A DNA stretch of 64,000 nt from an uncultured Desulfobulbaceae bacterium (GTDB lineage: Bacteria; Desulfobacterota; Desulfobulbia; Desulfobulbales; BM004): assembly GCA_947259115.1 (NCBI GenBank), contig CAMYKS010000008.1, forward strand, positions 1-64,000, in the 5' to 3' direction. Under the pieces are notes generated by a model. It was not told where the DNA came from. It saw nothing but the letters and a program-made list of their open reading frames with translations, and did no database searches. The position numbers and the translations under genes are program-made. Positions 33,079-42,791 of this stretch are shown here, one piece after another (position 1 is the first letter of the stretch; each line of letters starts with the position of its first letter).

Positions 33079-35451
33079 GTGAGTCCCAAGAAGAAAACAA
33101 GTCCAAAAAAGAAAATAGCAAAAGCCCTGACAGTAAAGGGATTAGATAAGCTAGGCCAGCGCATAAGCTCCCAGAAATTCGAGGAGATAGTCCAGACTGC
33201 GGCCAAGAAATCCAAAAAGCTCGTTTTGGAAAGCTATGGCCAGCATAATGTGGGCGGCAGGCTGATGCCCCAGGGAGGCCCTTACGACCTGACCATCAGG
33301 GGTCCGGTAGGCCAGCGTCTCGGTTGCATGGGACAGCCCGGCACTTCCATTACCTGCGAAGGCCCGGCCTCCGATGACGTCGGCTACCTCAATATAGGGG
33401 CTGATATCGTTATCCTGGGTGATGCCACCAACGGCGTCTGTAATGCCATGGCCCAGGGGCGGGTTATGATCAAGGGTTCCATCGGTGCCCGCGGCCTGAC
33501 CATGACCAAGTGGAACCCGGATTATGAAAAGCCGGAGTTATGGGTCCTGGGCTCGGTTGGTGACACCTTTGCCGAGTTCAACTGTGGCGGTATCGGAATT
33601 GTCTGCGGTGTGGAAGCCAAGAATCCCAATAATGTCCTGGGCTACCGTCCCTGTGTCGGCACGGTTGGCGGCTCGGTTTATTACCGCGGTAAAACCGACG
33701 ACACCTATTCCCGCACCAACGTCAAGGAAATGGAGCCGGATGATGAGCAATGGCAATGGCTCATGGACCGCATGCCCGGTTATCTCAAAAAGATCGGCCG
33801 GCCCGAGCTTTTAAAAACCCTTTCCAAGAGAAAGGAGTGGAAGATTCTTGTGGCCATCAGCCCCCAGGAAAGGGCCCTTATCTTTTCCGGGCCCATGCCC
33901 ATGAGCGAATTCCGCTATAAAGTCTGGGATAAGGCTTTGGGCGGCGACCCTTTGCGTGACCTGGCTCCGGGCCTGGACCGCAGCCCCATTGGTTTGATTG
34001 AAACTGGGGACTTACGACGCAAGAAGCCATATTGGGCAAACCATGAAAAGGCAGCTCCCTGTACTTTTTACTGCCCGGTGCATATTCCCACAATTGACCG
34101 GTTGCGTTTAATCCGTGACGGTAAAATGGAAGAAGCGTACGAACTGGTATTGCAGCACACACCCCTGCCGGGTTCCGTCTGCGGCCATATCTGCCCTAAC
34201 CTCTGCATGGAAGGATGCTCGCGCCAGACCGTAGACAAGAGTATTGATGTAGCAATGATGGGCCGCGCCATCAAGGATGCACCGCCCCCTAAAACGGCTA
34301 AAAAACTGAAGAAAAAAGTTGCCATTATCGGTGGTGGTCCTGCAGGCATGAACGCCGCCTGGCAGCTTGCCATAGCCGGTATTGAAGCCCATATTTTTGA
34401 ACGTGACCACATACTCGGCGGTAAGCTTGCCCAGGTCATCCCATGGGACAGGTTGCCCAAGGCCATATGGGATTCTGAGATTGAGCGATTCAAATCAATG
34501 AAAAACATCCACGTCAACTTCGGCGTTGATATGACAAAATCAAAATTCAAAGAACTACAGAAGAAATTTGACTATGTCATCGTAGCGGTCGGCACCCATG
34601 AACCACGCCGACTTCCATTCCCGGGTAAGGAGCGCGTTATTGCCGCCCTGGATTTCCTGAAGTCTGCCAAGAGCGATAATCCCATGAAAGTCGGCAAACA
34701 GGTTGTGATCATCGGCGCCGGCAATGTTGGCTGCGACGTCGCCTATGATGCTTACCAGATGGGAGCAGAAGAGGTGACCCTGGTCGATATCCAGAAACCT
34801 TTGGCCTTTGGCAAGGAAAAGGAATCAGCCGAGGCTCTTGGCGCCACCTTCCGCTGGCCGGTCATAACCAAGGAAGTTACCAAGGACGGTCTTGTAACGA
34901 CTGAAGGTGATCTCATTCCTGCCCAGACCGTTATCATCTCAATTGGTGACATCCCGGCCCTGAAATTCCTGCCTGACACCGTTGAATGTCTCACGGTCGG
35001 GGGTGCTGCCTGGATCAAAACAGATGCAACCGGTCAGACATCCGAGCCAAATGTTTTTGCAGTCGGTGATGTCGAACGCCCCGGCCTGGCAACCAATGCC
35101 CTTGGCAGCGGCAAGAAATCAGCAGATTTCATTATATCGCAAGCCCAGGGGAAAGAATGGGTGCCTTTTGATAAGAAGCTGATCAATTTAAAAACATTGA
35201 CCACGACCCATTATGCGCCGGATATCGAATGCGGTGTACACGTGGAGGGTGAGGCATACCGCTGCCTTTCCTGCGGTAAGTGCAGGGATTGCCATCTCTG
35301 TGAGACCATGTGCCCGACCAATGCCATCTCCCGCCGGGAGGTGCCAAGCGAGGTTGGCTATGAATATATCTCCGACGATGAGAAGTGCATTGCCTGCGGT
35401 TTCTGTAAGGATACATGTCCGTGTGGCATTTGGGTCATGCAGCCTTTTTAA
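33079..35451 (+). CDS. Glutamate synthase GXGXG domain fused to a GltD-like NAD(P)H oxidoreductase
   Basis: Starts at GTG with GGAG upstream. The 790-residue chain has a Lys-rich head, the GXGXG beta-helix of glutamate synthase (about 50-250), a GltD-like oxidoreductase with its Cys-rich cluster domain (CTFYCPVHIP, CGHICPNLCMEGC), FAD site VAIIGGGPAGMNAAWQLA and NAD(P) site VVIIGAGNVGCDVAYDA, and a C-terminal ferredoxin tail (CGKCRDCHLCETMCP, CIACGFCKDTCP). So the domain that is the C-terminus of standard GltB is here joined to the electron-input subunit. Third gene of the operon; a strong terminator follows at 35540. Confidence 0.92.
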   Translation: MSPKKKTSPKKKIAKALTVKGLDKLGQRISSQKFEEIVQTAAKKSKKLVLESYGQHNVGGRLMPQGGPYDLTIRGPVGQRLGCMGQPGTSITCEGPASDDVGYLNIGADIVILGDATNGVCNAMAQGRVMIKGSIGARGLTMTKWNPDYEKPELWVLGSVGDTFAEFNCGGIGIVCGVEAKNPNNVLGYRPCVGTVGGSVYYRGKTDDTYSRTNVKEMEPDDEQWQWLMDRMPGYLKKIGRPELLKTLSKRKEWKILVAISPQERALIFSGPMPMSEFRYKVWDKALGGDPLRDLAPGLDRSPIGLIETGDLRRKKPYWANHEKAAPCTFYCPVHIPTIDRLRLIRDGKMEEAYELVLQHTPLPGSVCGHICPNLCMEGCSRQTVDKSIDVAMMGRAIKDAPPPKTAKKLKKKVAIIGGGPAGMNAAWQLAIAGIEAHIFERDHILGGKLAQVIPWDRLPKAIWDSEIERFKSMKNIHVNFGVDMTKSKFKELQKKFDYVIVAVGTHEPRRLPFPGKERVIAALDFLKSAKSDNPMKVGKQVVIIGAGNVGCDVAYDAYQMGAEEVTLVDIQKPLAFGKEKESAEALGATFRWPVITKEVTKDGLVTTEGDLIPAQTVIISIGDIPALKFLPDTVECLTVGGAAWIKTDATGQTSEPNVFAVGDVERPGLATNALGSGKKSADFIISQAQGKEWVPFDKKLINLKTLTTTHYAPDIECGVHVEGEAYRCLSCGKCRDCHLCETMCPTNAISRREVPSEVGYEYISDDEKCIACGFCKDTCPCGIWVMQPF

Positions 35452-35539
35452 TTACTCTCATTGCCGGGGACAGATTTGAAATCTGCCCCCTACGTGTTAC
35501 TGTAAGGATTGTTGCATTATTATCAATTTGTTATTTTCA

Positions 35540-35575
35540 GGGGTTAACCGGCCACGGTTAACCCCTTTTTCTTTT
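35540..35575 (+). terminator. Intrinsic terminator of the glutamate synthase operon
   Basis: GGGGTTAACC (35540-35549) pairs perfectly with GGTTAACCCC (35556-35565) across GGCCAC, followed by TTTTTCTTTT. A second hairpin just upstream (GGGGACAGATTT with AAATCTGCCCC at about 35465-35488) has no T run. Confidence 0.93.
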
Positions 35576-35594
35576 AAAGAATGAGCCATCGACC

Positions 35595-36878
35595 ATGGAA
35601 TTCTCCGCCGTTGCCAAGATACTCATAGTATTCTTCGCTGTCCTTGCCGTAAGCCGTTTGCGGGTACCACTGGGAATGGGGCTCATTGGCGGTGGCCTTA
35701 CCCTTGATCTCTGGTCCGGCAAAAGCCTGCAGGCCCTGCCTCCTGATTTATGGCAGGCCCTCATGCGCCCGGAACTGTGGCTTCTGGCCACCACCATTAC
35801 CCTTATTATGGAAGTGGGCTACTTCATGGCATCGGATGAAAACGGCAAGGCCATTGTGTCCATGGCCCGCCGCTATGGAGGCAAACACGGCCAGGCAGTC
35901 AGTCTGGTTCTCATTCCTGCCGCCATAGGATTGGTCCCTATGCCGGGCGGGGCACTTTTTTCAGCCCCCCTAGTCGGGCGCACTGCGGAAAACTCCAGCA
36001 ACTCGGCTGAATGGAAGGCTGCGGTCAACTACTGGTTTCGGCATATCCTGGAATACTGGTGGCCCCTCTATCCGGTTGTTATTGTGACGCTCTCCATTTT
36101 TACCCTGCAGACCTGGAAATTTATGCTTCTGCAGATTCCCTTTACCTTTATCAGTCTTGCTGCCGGATATTTTTTCCTGCTGCGGACCCATAAATTTTCA
36201 TTCACTCCCGATGAGCCGGAGGAGGGAAATATTCCGAGTATTGTGCGGGTTCTGCTTCCCATTATCGTCATTGTTCTGACAACGCTTCTGTTGCCGGGAT
36301 TTTTTCAGAGAATTTTACCCGGCCTCAATCCTGCCTCCTGGAAGCTATTATCCATGCTCACAGGTTTAGGGGTGAGTTTGGCAATAATCCGGCGCTATGG
36401 AGACAGAAACAACAGAAAAATGTTTTCCGGGCTTGCATCGAAAAAAACCCTCAATGTATTTATCACTCTGGCAGGAGTTATGATCTTTGAATCATTGCTG
36501 AACTCTTCCGGGCTGATTCCACTGGCAGGGCAGGAACTTTCCCAAGGCCGGGTCCCGATTGCCTTGATCATAGCGTTTCTCCCCTTTCTGGCAGGCCTGG
36601 TTACCGGTATTGCCATTGGTTTTGCCGGCGCCGCTTTTCCTATTGTCGTAGGCTTTATCTCTGCCGGTGAAATCAGTATGCAGCCCATGGCCGCCCTTGT
36701 CCTTGCTTTCAGCATGGGATATGCGGGCATGATGCTTTCACCTGTGCATCTCTGCTTTCTGCTGACTGTCGACTATTTCAGCGCTTCATTTATCAAAGTG
36801 TACGCCTATATTCTGCCTTGTGCCCTGAGTGTCATGGTCTTTGGTGTAATTGTTTATAATTTTTTGCAAATGTTTTAA
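35595..36878 (+). CDS. DUF401-family membrane permease
   Basis: A 427-residue integral membrane protein with about eleven hydrophobic segments. Recognisable parts are GLVPMPGGALFSAPLVG in the first half and FAGAAFPIVVGFISAG and GYAGMMLSPVHLCFLLTVDY in the second, typical of DUF401, a branch of the ion-transporter superfamily related to gluconate/citrate carriers. The substrate is not known. It begins 20 bases past the preceding terminator and is followed after 14 bases by aat, so the two are likely co-transcribed. Confidence 0.85.
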   Translation: MEFSAVAKILIVFFAVLAVSRLRVPLGMGLIGGGLTLDLWSGKSLQALPPDLWQALMRPELWLLATTITLIMEVGYFMASDENGKAIVSMARRYGGKHGQAVSLVLIPAAIGLVPMPGGALFSAPLVGRTAENSSNSAEWKAAVNYWFRHILEYWWPLYPVVIVTLSIFTLQTWKFMLLQIPFTFISLAAGYFFLLRTHKFSFTPDEPEEGNIPSIVRVLLPIIVIVLTTLLLPGFFQRILPGLNPASWKLLSMLTGLGVSLAIIRRYGDRNNRKMFSGLASKKTLNVFITLAGVMIFESLLNSSGLIPLAGQELSQGRVPIALIIAFLPFLAGLVTGIAIGFAGAAFPIVVGFISAGEISMQPMAALVLAFSMGYAGMMLSPVHLCFLLTVDYFSASFIKVYAYILPCALSVMVFGVIVYNFLQMF

Positions 36879-36892
36879 CATCATTACAAAAT

Positions 36893-37576
36893 ATGCCTGT
36901 CTATCAACTCACTGATAAACTTATTTTCCCTCCAGCCAATCTGGCGGAAAAGGACGGGTTACTGGCCATAGGCGGAGATCTTTCTCCGGAAAGGCTGCTT
37001 CTTGCATACAGCAGCGGCATCTTTCCCTGGTTCTCAGAAGGTGATCCCATACTCTGGTGGTCACCGTCCCCGCGCCTTGTCATCTTTCCTGATGAGTTCA
37101 GTATACCCAAAAGACTTTCCCGCCAGGTGCGCCAAAAGCAATTCTCTGTCACCATAGATAGAGCTTTTCAGCAAGTCATCGAAGCATGTGCAACCATTGA
37201 TGAACGGGGGAAAAAAGGCACCTGGATTACTAAAAGCATGATAGATGCATACTGCCTTCTGCATAAAATGGGTTATGCCCATTCAGTGGAATGCTGGCAG
37301 GATGATAAACTTGCCGGAGGGCTCTACGGCATCTCCCTGGGTGGATTTTTTTTCGGGGAATCCATGTTCAGCAGGCAACCGAACAGTTCAAAAATTGCCT
37401 TGGTTTCTCTTGTAAAAAAACTACTGCAATGGGATTTTGACCTCATTGACTGCCAGATGAAAACAGCACATCTCATGCAGTTCGGCGCCCGGGAAATTCC
37501 CGGCCCTGAATTCCAGAAGCTGTTGGCAAAAAGTATGTCGCGCTCTACACAAAAAGGGAAATGGAAATCTTCCTGA
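36893..37576 (+). CDS. aat: Leucyl/phenylalanyl-tRNA--protein transferase
   Basis: A 227-residue cytoplasmic enzyme that adds Leu or Phe to proteins with N-terminal Lys or Arg, marking them for ClpAP degradation (N-end rule). Family marks: FPPANLAEKDGLLAIGGDLS, GIFPWFSEGDPILWWSPSPR, GKKGTWITKSMIDAYCLLH, SVECWQDDKLAGGLYGISLG and FFFGESMFSRQPNSSKIAL. Length is normal. It follows the DUF401 gene by 14 bases. Confidence 0.97.
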   Translation: MPVYQLTDKLIFPPANLAEKDGLLAIGGDLSPERLLLAYSSGIFPWFSEGDPILWWSPSPRLVIFPDEFSIPKRLSRQVRQKQFSVTIDRAFQQVIEACATIDERGKKGTWITKSMIDAYCLLHKMGYAHSVECWQDDKLAGGLYGISLGGFFFGESMFSRQPNSSKIALVSLVKKLLQWDFDLIDCQMKTAHLMQFGAREIPGPEFQKLLAKSMSRSTQKGKWKSS

Positions 37577-37867
37577 CTTTTATCGGGAAACTTGCCACGC
37601 CAACTATACCAGTTCCAATGTACGCGCATATTACCAAGGGGAAGGAACATTGTCTCTATGCCTTCTAACACTGGCGGATATATGCCAAACAACAGGTATC
37701 TCCAAACTTACCGGTTCAATAGACGCTTAAAATGAAAAACTTTATTCTTTTTTCAATAGATTTCAGTTAAGAATAAATATATTGAAATGATACAAGTTTC
37801 GTAGAACAAGTTTTACATATTCCGACAGCCGAGACTACACCGATGATCTTTACAAAGGAGAAAGGAC

Positions 37868-39415
37868 GTGCAATGGCAGGATAACGACAACCTGGCTTCG
37901 CTTGAAGCCATGAAGAACACGGCATTTCAAGGTGGCGGCGCCAGGCGCATAGAGGTTCAGCATAAAAAGGGCAAGCTCACGGCCCGGGAACGCATAGAAC
38001 TGTTGCTTGATGAGGGGTCCTTTGAGGAATTTGATCTTCTGAAAACAGGGCATGGCGACGCCGGAACAGATGAGTATCCGGGCGATGGGGTTATCACCGG
38101 CCATGGCACCATTGGCGGCCGGGAGGTCTGTGTTTTCAGCCAGGATTTCACCATTCTCGGTGGTTCCCTGGGTGAGGCGCATTCAGGGAAGATTGCCAAG
38201 ATCATGGACCATGCCGTCATGGTGGGCGCCCCTATCATCGGTCTTAACGATTCAGGCGGAGCCCGCATCCAGGAGGGGGTGGATTCACTTGCAGCCTATG
38301 GCGAGATTTTCAGCCGCAACGTCCTGGCCAGCGGAGTGATCCCGCAGATATCCTGCATCATGGGGCCGTGTGCCGGCGGGGCGGTCTATAGTCCGGCCAT
38401 GACCGACTTCACCTTCATGGTCGAGGATTCATCCTACATGTTCGTCACCGGACCCAATGTGGTGAAAACCGTAACCCACCAGGATATCAGCGCCGAGGAT
38501 CTTGGAGGGGCACAGGTGCACTGTGAAAAGAGCGGGGTGGCGCATTTTGTCATGCCCAACGATATCCTCTGCCTCCGGGAAGTGCGGCGGCTGATCAATT
38601 ACCTGCCTTCCAATAACAAGCAGAGAGCGCCTTTGCTCGATCTGCGCGACCCGGTTGACCGCATGGACCCGGCCCTGGATTTTCTGATCCCGTCCAACCC
38701 GAATCAGACGTATGACATGAAAATTCTTATCACCAGCATCCTGGACGGAGCAGAATTCCTAGAATACCAGGCCAATTTTGCCGGCAATATCATCTGCGGC
38801 TTCGGCCGTCTCGGCGGCCAGACAATCGGCCTGATCGCCAACCAACCGGCTGTTCTTGCCGGGGTGCTTGATGTAAATGCCTCGACCAAAGCGGCCCGCT
38901 TCGTACGCTTCTGCGATTCATTTAACATCCCGCTCATCTGCCTGGTTGATGTGCCGGGTTTTATGCCTGGACCTGAACAGGAGCACGGGGGCATCATTCG
39001 GCACGGCGCCAAGCTGCTCTATGCCTTTGTGGAGGCCACAGTGCCCCGCATTACCGTCATTCTGCGTAAAGCTTACGGAGGCGCTTACGTGGTCATGAAT
39101 TCAAAACATATACGCTGTGATGTAAACTTTGCCTGGCCCACTGCCGAGATAGCAGTGCTCGGTCCCAAGGGGGCTGCTGAAATTATCTACCGCAAAGAGA
39201 TACAGGCAGCTGACAATCCGGATGAGCTCTGGGCCCAGAAAACCGAGGAATACCGCAAGACCTTTGCCAATCCATTCCTGGCCGCCAAAAAAGGCTATAT
39301 CGACGACGTGATTACACCGCGGGATACCCGGCAGCGCCTTATCCGGAGCCTGCAGTTTCTTGAAAGCAAGAACAAAAAGAATCCCAGCCGCAAACACGGG
39401 AATATCCCTCTTTAA
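37868..39415 (+). CDS. Acyl-CoA (propionyl/methylmalonyl-CoA) carboxyltransferase subunit
   Basis: A 515-residue soluble subunit of a biotin-dependent carboxylase or transcarboxylase. It begins at GTG, 7 bases after AAAGGAG. The two crotonase-like halves show [56 protein letters not shown] in the first and [34 protein letters not shown] in the second, typical of PccB/MmdA/12S subunits. Together with the next gene it would interconvert propionyl-CoA and methylmalonyl-CoA, as in propionate pathways of many Desulfobacterota. Confidence 0.94.
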   Translation: MQWQDNDNLASLEAMKNTAFQGGGARRIEVQHKKGKLTARERIELLLDEGSFEEFDLLKTGHGDAGTDEYPGDGVITGHGTIGGREVCVFSQDFTILGGSLGEAHSGKIAKIMDHAVMVGAPIIGLNDSGGARIQEGVDSLAAYGEIFSRNVLASGVIPQISCIMGPCAGGAVYSPAMTDFTFMVEDSSYMFVTGPNVVKTVTHQDISAEDLGGAQVHCEKSGVAHFVMPNDILCLREVRRLINYLPSNNKQRAPLLDLRDPVDRMDPALDFLIPSNPNQTYDMKILITSILDGAEFLEYQANFAGNIICGFGRLGGQTIGLIANQPAVLAGVLDVNASTKAARFVRFCDSFNIPLICLVDVPGFMPGPEQEHGGIIRHGAKLLYAFVEATVPRITVILRKAYGGAYVVMNSKHIRCDVNFAWPTAEIAVLGPKGAAEIIYRKEIQAADNPDELWAQKTEEYRKTFANPFLAAKKGYIDDVITPRDTRQRLIRSLQFLESKNKKNPSRKHGNIPL

Positions 39416-39441
39416 CCGCAAATAGTCATTAAGGGGCTGCT

Positions 39442-41451
39442 ATGTTTGAAAAAATACTTATTGCCAATCGAGGCGAAATAGCTGTGCGTATCATCAGGAC
39501 CTGCCGAAAGCTGGGCATCAAGTCCGTTGCGGTTTTCTCTGAAATTGACAGCCGGGCGCTCCATGTTCAGGAAGCTGATGAGGCAGTATTTCTCGGCCCG
39601 GCGCCGTCGGATCAATCTTACCTGGTGAAGGAAAAAATCATTGAGGCGGCACAAAAGTCAGGTTGTCAGGCCATTCATCCCGGCTACGGTTTTCTGTCCG
39701 AGAATGCCGGATTTGCAGAAATGGTTTCTGCTGCCGGTCTAATCTTTATTGGCCCCTCAGCTCCGGTTATTGCCATGCTGGGTGACAAGATCGCTTCCAA
39801 GAACCTGGCGATCAAGGCTGGAGTCCCTGTGGTACCCGGCTACAATCAGCCGGTCTCCGACCCGGAGGAGGCGCGGACCATTGCCGCTGAAATCGGTTAT
39901 CCCGTCCTGCTTAAACCTGCAGCAGGGGGCGGCGGCCGCGGCATGCGGATCGTACATGGGCCGGATGAATTGGCTTCAGCCCTGAAGGCAGGCCAGGAAG
40001 AGACCCGCAAAGCATTTGGCGACAACACGATATTCCTGGAACGTTTTGTTGAAAAGCCGCGGCACATAGAAATCCAGATCATGGCGGATCAGCATGGTAA
40101 TGTTATTTATCTGGGTGAGCGGGAGTGCTCCATCCAGCGGCGTTACCAGAAGGTGATCGAGGAGGCGCCTTCCCTGATAATAACGCCTGAAATGCGTAAG
40201 GACATCGGAGAAAGAGCCTGCAACCTGGCTCGTGAATCAGGGTACAGCAATGCAGGTACGGTTGAATTTATCATGGACACCCGGGGAGATTTTTTCTTCC
40301 TGGAGATGAATACCCGCCTGCAGGTTGAGCATCCGATTACCGAACTGGTCACCGGTCTGGACCTCGTGGAACTACAACTCCAGGTGGCAGACGGCCAGCA
40401 GCTTCCATACCGCCAGGAAGATATTGTCCTGGACGGATGGTCCATTGAGGCCCGCATCTGCGCCGAGGAACCGGACCGCAACTTTCTGCCCTCCACCGGG
40501 CTGGTCACCCGGTATGCTGAGCCGCGAGGCACCCATATCAGGATGGACAGCGGCATCATGGCAGGCAGCCGGGTGAGTGTCTATTATGACTCCATGCTGA
40601 CCAAGGCTATCAGTTGGGGCAAGGACCGGGAGGAGGCAAGAATGAGACTTGTGGAGGCCCTGAACAAGTTCCATCTCGAGGGCGTAATAACCAATGCTGA
40701 TTTTGCCAATGCTATTCTCAACCATCCCGCTTTTATCGAGGGCAAGCTGTCAACCGATTTTATCGAAGAGCACTTTGACCAGGGTGTTATGAAAATAGAG
40801 CCGCCCATGGAGAAGCTCGAACTGATGGTCATTGCTTCGACCCTTATCTATCACAACCGCCAGAGCCTGGTGCGCGAATCACTGAAACCGATGGCTGCCA
40901 AGGTTGGTCCTGATCACCGACCGGAGGTCTGGCATCAGTACGTGGTCAAGGGCGAGAAAAACATCTTCAGTATCCGCCTGCTGGGCAATATTGATACGCA
41001 CAAGTGGGACATTCATGTCAATGACAACTACTATGAGGTCATTACCCCCGACTTCGAGTTCTACCGGCGGCGGCTGAAGCTTCTGGTCAACGGCCGGAGA
41101 GAATATTTCCGGCTGCAGTATCGCGAGAATTTTTTCTGGGCAGCCTTCTGCGGCATAAACCGGATACTTGAGGTTTATTCTCCCAGGGAATGGGAACTTG
41201 CACAGCACATGCCCAAGGAAAGAAAAACGCTCCTGGACAATGTGGTGCGGTCTCCCATGCCCGGTTTGGCTGTGGATATCAGGGTGCAAAAAGGTGACCG
41301 GGTTTTCCGAGGACAGGATATCGTTGTCATTGAATCCATGAAAATGGAAAGCGGCGTTGCCTCCCCCTGCGATGGGGAAGTGGATGAAGTGCTGGTCAAG
41401 ATCGCTCAGGCCGTGGAATCAGGCGATGTCCTCATCACCTTCAAACCCTGA
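39442..41451 (+). CDS. Acyl-CoA carboxylase alpha subunit: biotin carboxylase plus biotin carrier
   Basis: A 669-residue chain. Residues 1-450 are biotin carboxylase (MFEKILIANRGEIAVRIIR, ATP-grasp loop KPAAGGGGRGMRI, FLEMNTRLQVEHPITELVTG). A middle domain of about 130 residues links to the beta subunit. The last 75 residues are the biotinyl carrier with the lysine in VIESMKMESG. This is the acetyl/propionyl-CoA carboxylase alpha layout. It starts 26 bases after the carboxyltransferase gene, so the two make one enzyme; the terminator at 41602-41634 ends the unit. Confidence 0.95.
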   Translation: MFEKILIANRGEIAVRIIRTCRKLGIKSVAVFSEIDSRALHVQEADEAVFLGPAPSDQSYLVKEKIIEAAQKSGCQAIHPGYGFLSENAGFAEMVSAAGLIFIGPSAPVIAMLGDKIASKNLAIKAGVPVVPGYNQPVSDPEEARTIAAEIGYPVLLKPAAGGGGRGMRIVHGPDELASALKAGQEETRKAFGDNTIFLERFVEKPRHIEIQIMADQHGNVIYLGERECSIQRRYQKVIEEAPSLIITPEMRKDIGERACNLARESGYSNAGTVEFIMDTRGDFFFLEMNTRLQVEHPITELVTGLDLVELQLQVADGQQLPYRQEDIVLDGWSIEARICAEEPDRNFLPSTGLVTRYAEPRGTHIRMDSGIMAGSRVSVYYDSMLTKAISWGKDREEARMRLVEALNKFHLEGVITNADFANAILNHPAFIEGKLSTDFIEEHFDQGVMKIEPPMEKLELMVIASTLIYHNRQSLVRESLKPMAAKVGPDHRPEVWHQYVVKGEKNIFSIRLLGNIDTHKWDIHVNDNYYEVITPDFEFYRRRLKLLVNGRREYFRLQYRENFFWAAFCGINRILEVYSPREWELAQHMPKERKTLLDNVVRSPMPGLAVDIRVQKGDRVFRGQDIVVIESMKMESGVASPCDGEVDEVLVKIAQAVESGDVLITFKP

Positions 41452-41601
41452 CTTAAAGCGCTACCAACACAATTAAAACTAGCTTGCCACAATAGATGAT
41501 CAGGCCACCTTGTAGTAGCTTGTTAGGTGTATGCTGGCTATCTTAAACGACTCGTTGTTTTTTGAAACTCAATCTTCATAGGAAGGTTGAATTGCAGAAT
41601 T

Positions 41602-41634
41602 AAAAGGCGGGGCCAATAATGACCCCGCCTTTTT
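41602..41634. terminator. Bidirectional intrinsic terminator
   Basis: AAAAGGCGGGG (41602-41612) pairs perfectly with CCCCGCCTTTT (41623-41633 plus a further T) around CCAATAATGA. T/A runs on both sides let it work for the carboxylase genes (+) and for the PEP-CTERM gene (minus), which converge here. Confidence 0.92.
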
Positions 41635-41655
41635 AAGTAGATGGGAGAGAGATAA

Positions 41656-42345
41656 TTATGCCTGATTCTTCTTTCTCCTGGCAACACCGGCTACACCAAC
41701 TAATCCTGTGCCTAAAAGCAGCATAGTAGCTGGTTCGGGTATTGGAGCAGCATCAGAAGTCCAAACAACTTTGTCCCAATTAGAAGAAGTATTAAGTCCG
41801 GTAAATTGACCAGCACGCCAACCAAAACGAACATGTGTTGCCAACACATTATATTCACCAATAAATCCACCAGGGCCATTTGTATGCCAGCTCAAACGCA
41901 ACCCAGCATTGGTGGAATTAGTATCAGCCTGATTTTGAGAGATAGTATCACCCAAGCCCGCGAAACCAAGCGAACCGCCATTGTTATACCATTCTGCTCC
42001 GTTAGATGCATGTGTCACATTTTGTGATGTGTGTGTCATGAAATCGGTCCAGGTGGTAGCTGCCAGCAATTCGACAGTGTCTGATCCATCCTGAATGGCC
42101 CCAAGCATAACATAATCACCATGACCATTGAACATATCTGCTATAGATACAGAATCGATACTGTAATCTCCCCTGTAAATTTGGGTCCAGCCCCAAATCC
42201 CTGTAACAGTAGCTAAAGGCACATCTTCTTGAACACCAACCGGGATGGTTAAAGCCTGTACAGTTGTCCCACCTAAAACCATATAGGCGGCAAGCAATAT
42301 TCCGATAAACATTGCTGAACAGCGATTTCCAAATAATTTTTTCAT
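41656..42345 (-). CDS. PEP-CTERM sorting-domain exoprotein
   Basis: A 229-residue secreted protein: signal peptide (about 1-31, ending VQALT), a beta-rich, Trp/Asn/Gly-rich mature part without recognised domain, and a C-terminal PEP-CTERM tail PIPEPATMLLLGTGLVGVAG followed by ARRKK. That tail is the target of exosortase, so the protein is likely sorted to the outer surface or biofilm matrix. No exosortase gene is in the window. The gene is lower in G+C than its neighbours. GGGAGAG precedes the ATG, and a sigma-54-like promoter lies 72-86 bases upstream. Confidence 0.9.
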   Translation of the reverse strand: MKKLFGNRCSAMFIGILLAAYMVLGGTTVQALTIPVGVQEDVPLATVTGIWGWTQIYRGDYSIDSVSIADMFNGHGDYVMLGAIQDGSDTVELLAATTWTDFMTHTSQNVTHASNGAEWYNNGGSLGFAGLGDTISQNQADTNSTNAGLRLSWHTNGPGGFIGEYNVLATHVRFGWRAGQFTGLNTSSNWDKVVWTSDAAPIPEPATMLLLGTGLVGVAGVARRKKNQA

Positions 42346-42416
42346 TTCTCTCTCCCATTAGAATATTTACAAAAAATAAAAATGATAAAAATGATAATTA
42401 ACCACTAAATATCCTT

Positions 42417-42431
42417 GCAAGAATCATTCCA
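42417..42431 (-). promoter_or_regulatory. Sigma-54-like promoter of the PEP-CTERM gene
   Basis: On the minus strand TGGAATGATTCTTGC keeps GG-N10-GC, the core of -24/-12 promoters (consensus TGGCAC-N5-TTGC), followed by A. It would start transcription about 60 bases before the ATG. A perfect palindrome about 130 bases further upstream could bind an enhancer-binding protein. Confidence 0.5.
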
Positions 42432-42527
42432 GACATGCCGAGTTTCTTCATCTTAACAATATCAGCAAGTTAACACCATATGCTAAAAAGTGGGGATATT
42501 TTTTATGCAAATTTTCCGGCAAATATT

Positions 42528-42550
42528 TTCCGGATTCCAGGAATCCGGAA
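42528..42550. promoter_or_regulatory. Perfect 11-base palindrome, possible activator site
   Basis: TTCCGGATTCC (42528-42538), central A, GGAATCCGGAA (42540-42550). It lies about 97 bases upstream of the -24 element on the minus strand, a usual position for a sigma-54 activator site. Alternatively a hairpin in the 3' region of the neighbouring gene, but it has no T run. Confidence 0.5.
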
Positions 42551-42727
42551 CAATGTGACAGTAAAGTCAACTCAGAAATTTGTCAGGCGAAGTATGAATT
42601 CCTTGCAACATCTAGAATCTTAACTGGACAATTTCAACTTTCCCTTCATACTGGCAATCAAAATCTCTGTCCGCCGAATATCACTTTCCCTTCACAGCAG
42701 ACAACACAGACATTCATACTTTGAAAT

Positions 42728-42766
42728 ACAAATAGACAGGGCCTTTTCTGACCCTGCCATTTGTAT
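42728..42766 (-). terminator. Weak terminator-like hairpin after the phosphatidyltransferase gene
   Basis: ACAAAT-AGA-CAGGG pairs with CCCTG-CC-ATTTGT around CCTTTTCTGA. It lies 25 bases past the stop of the double phosphatidyltransferase gene on the minus strand. The U-rich tail is poor (TATTTGTATTTC). The remaining 42346-42727 holds the promoter and palindrome listed separately and no gene. Confidence 0.4.
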
Positions 42767-42791
42767 CCAGAATTTACATTTCTGGATTTCT

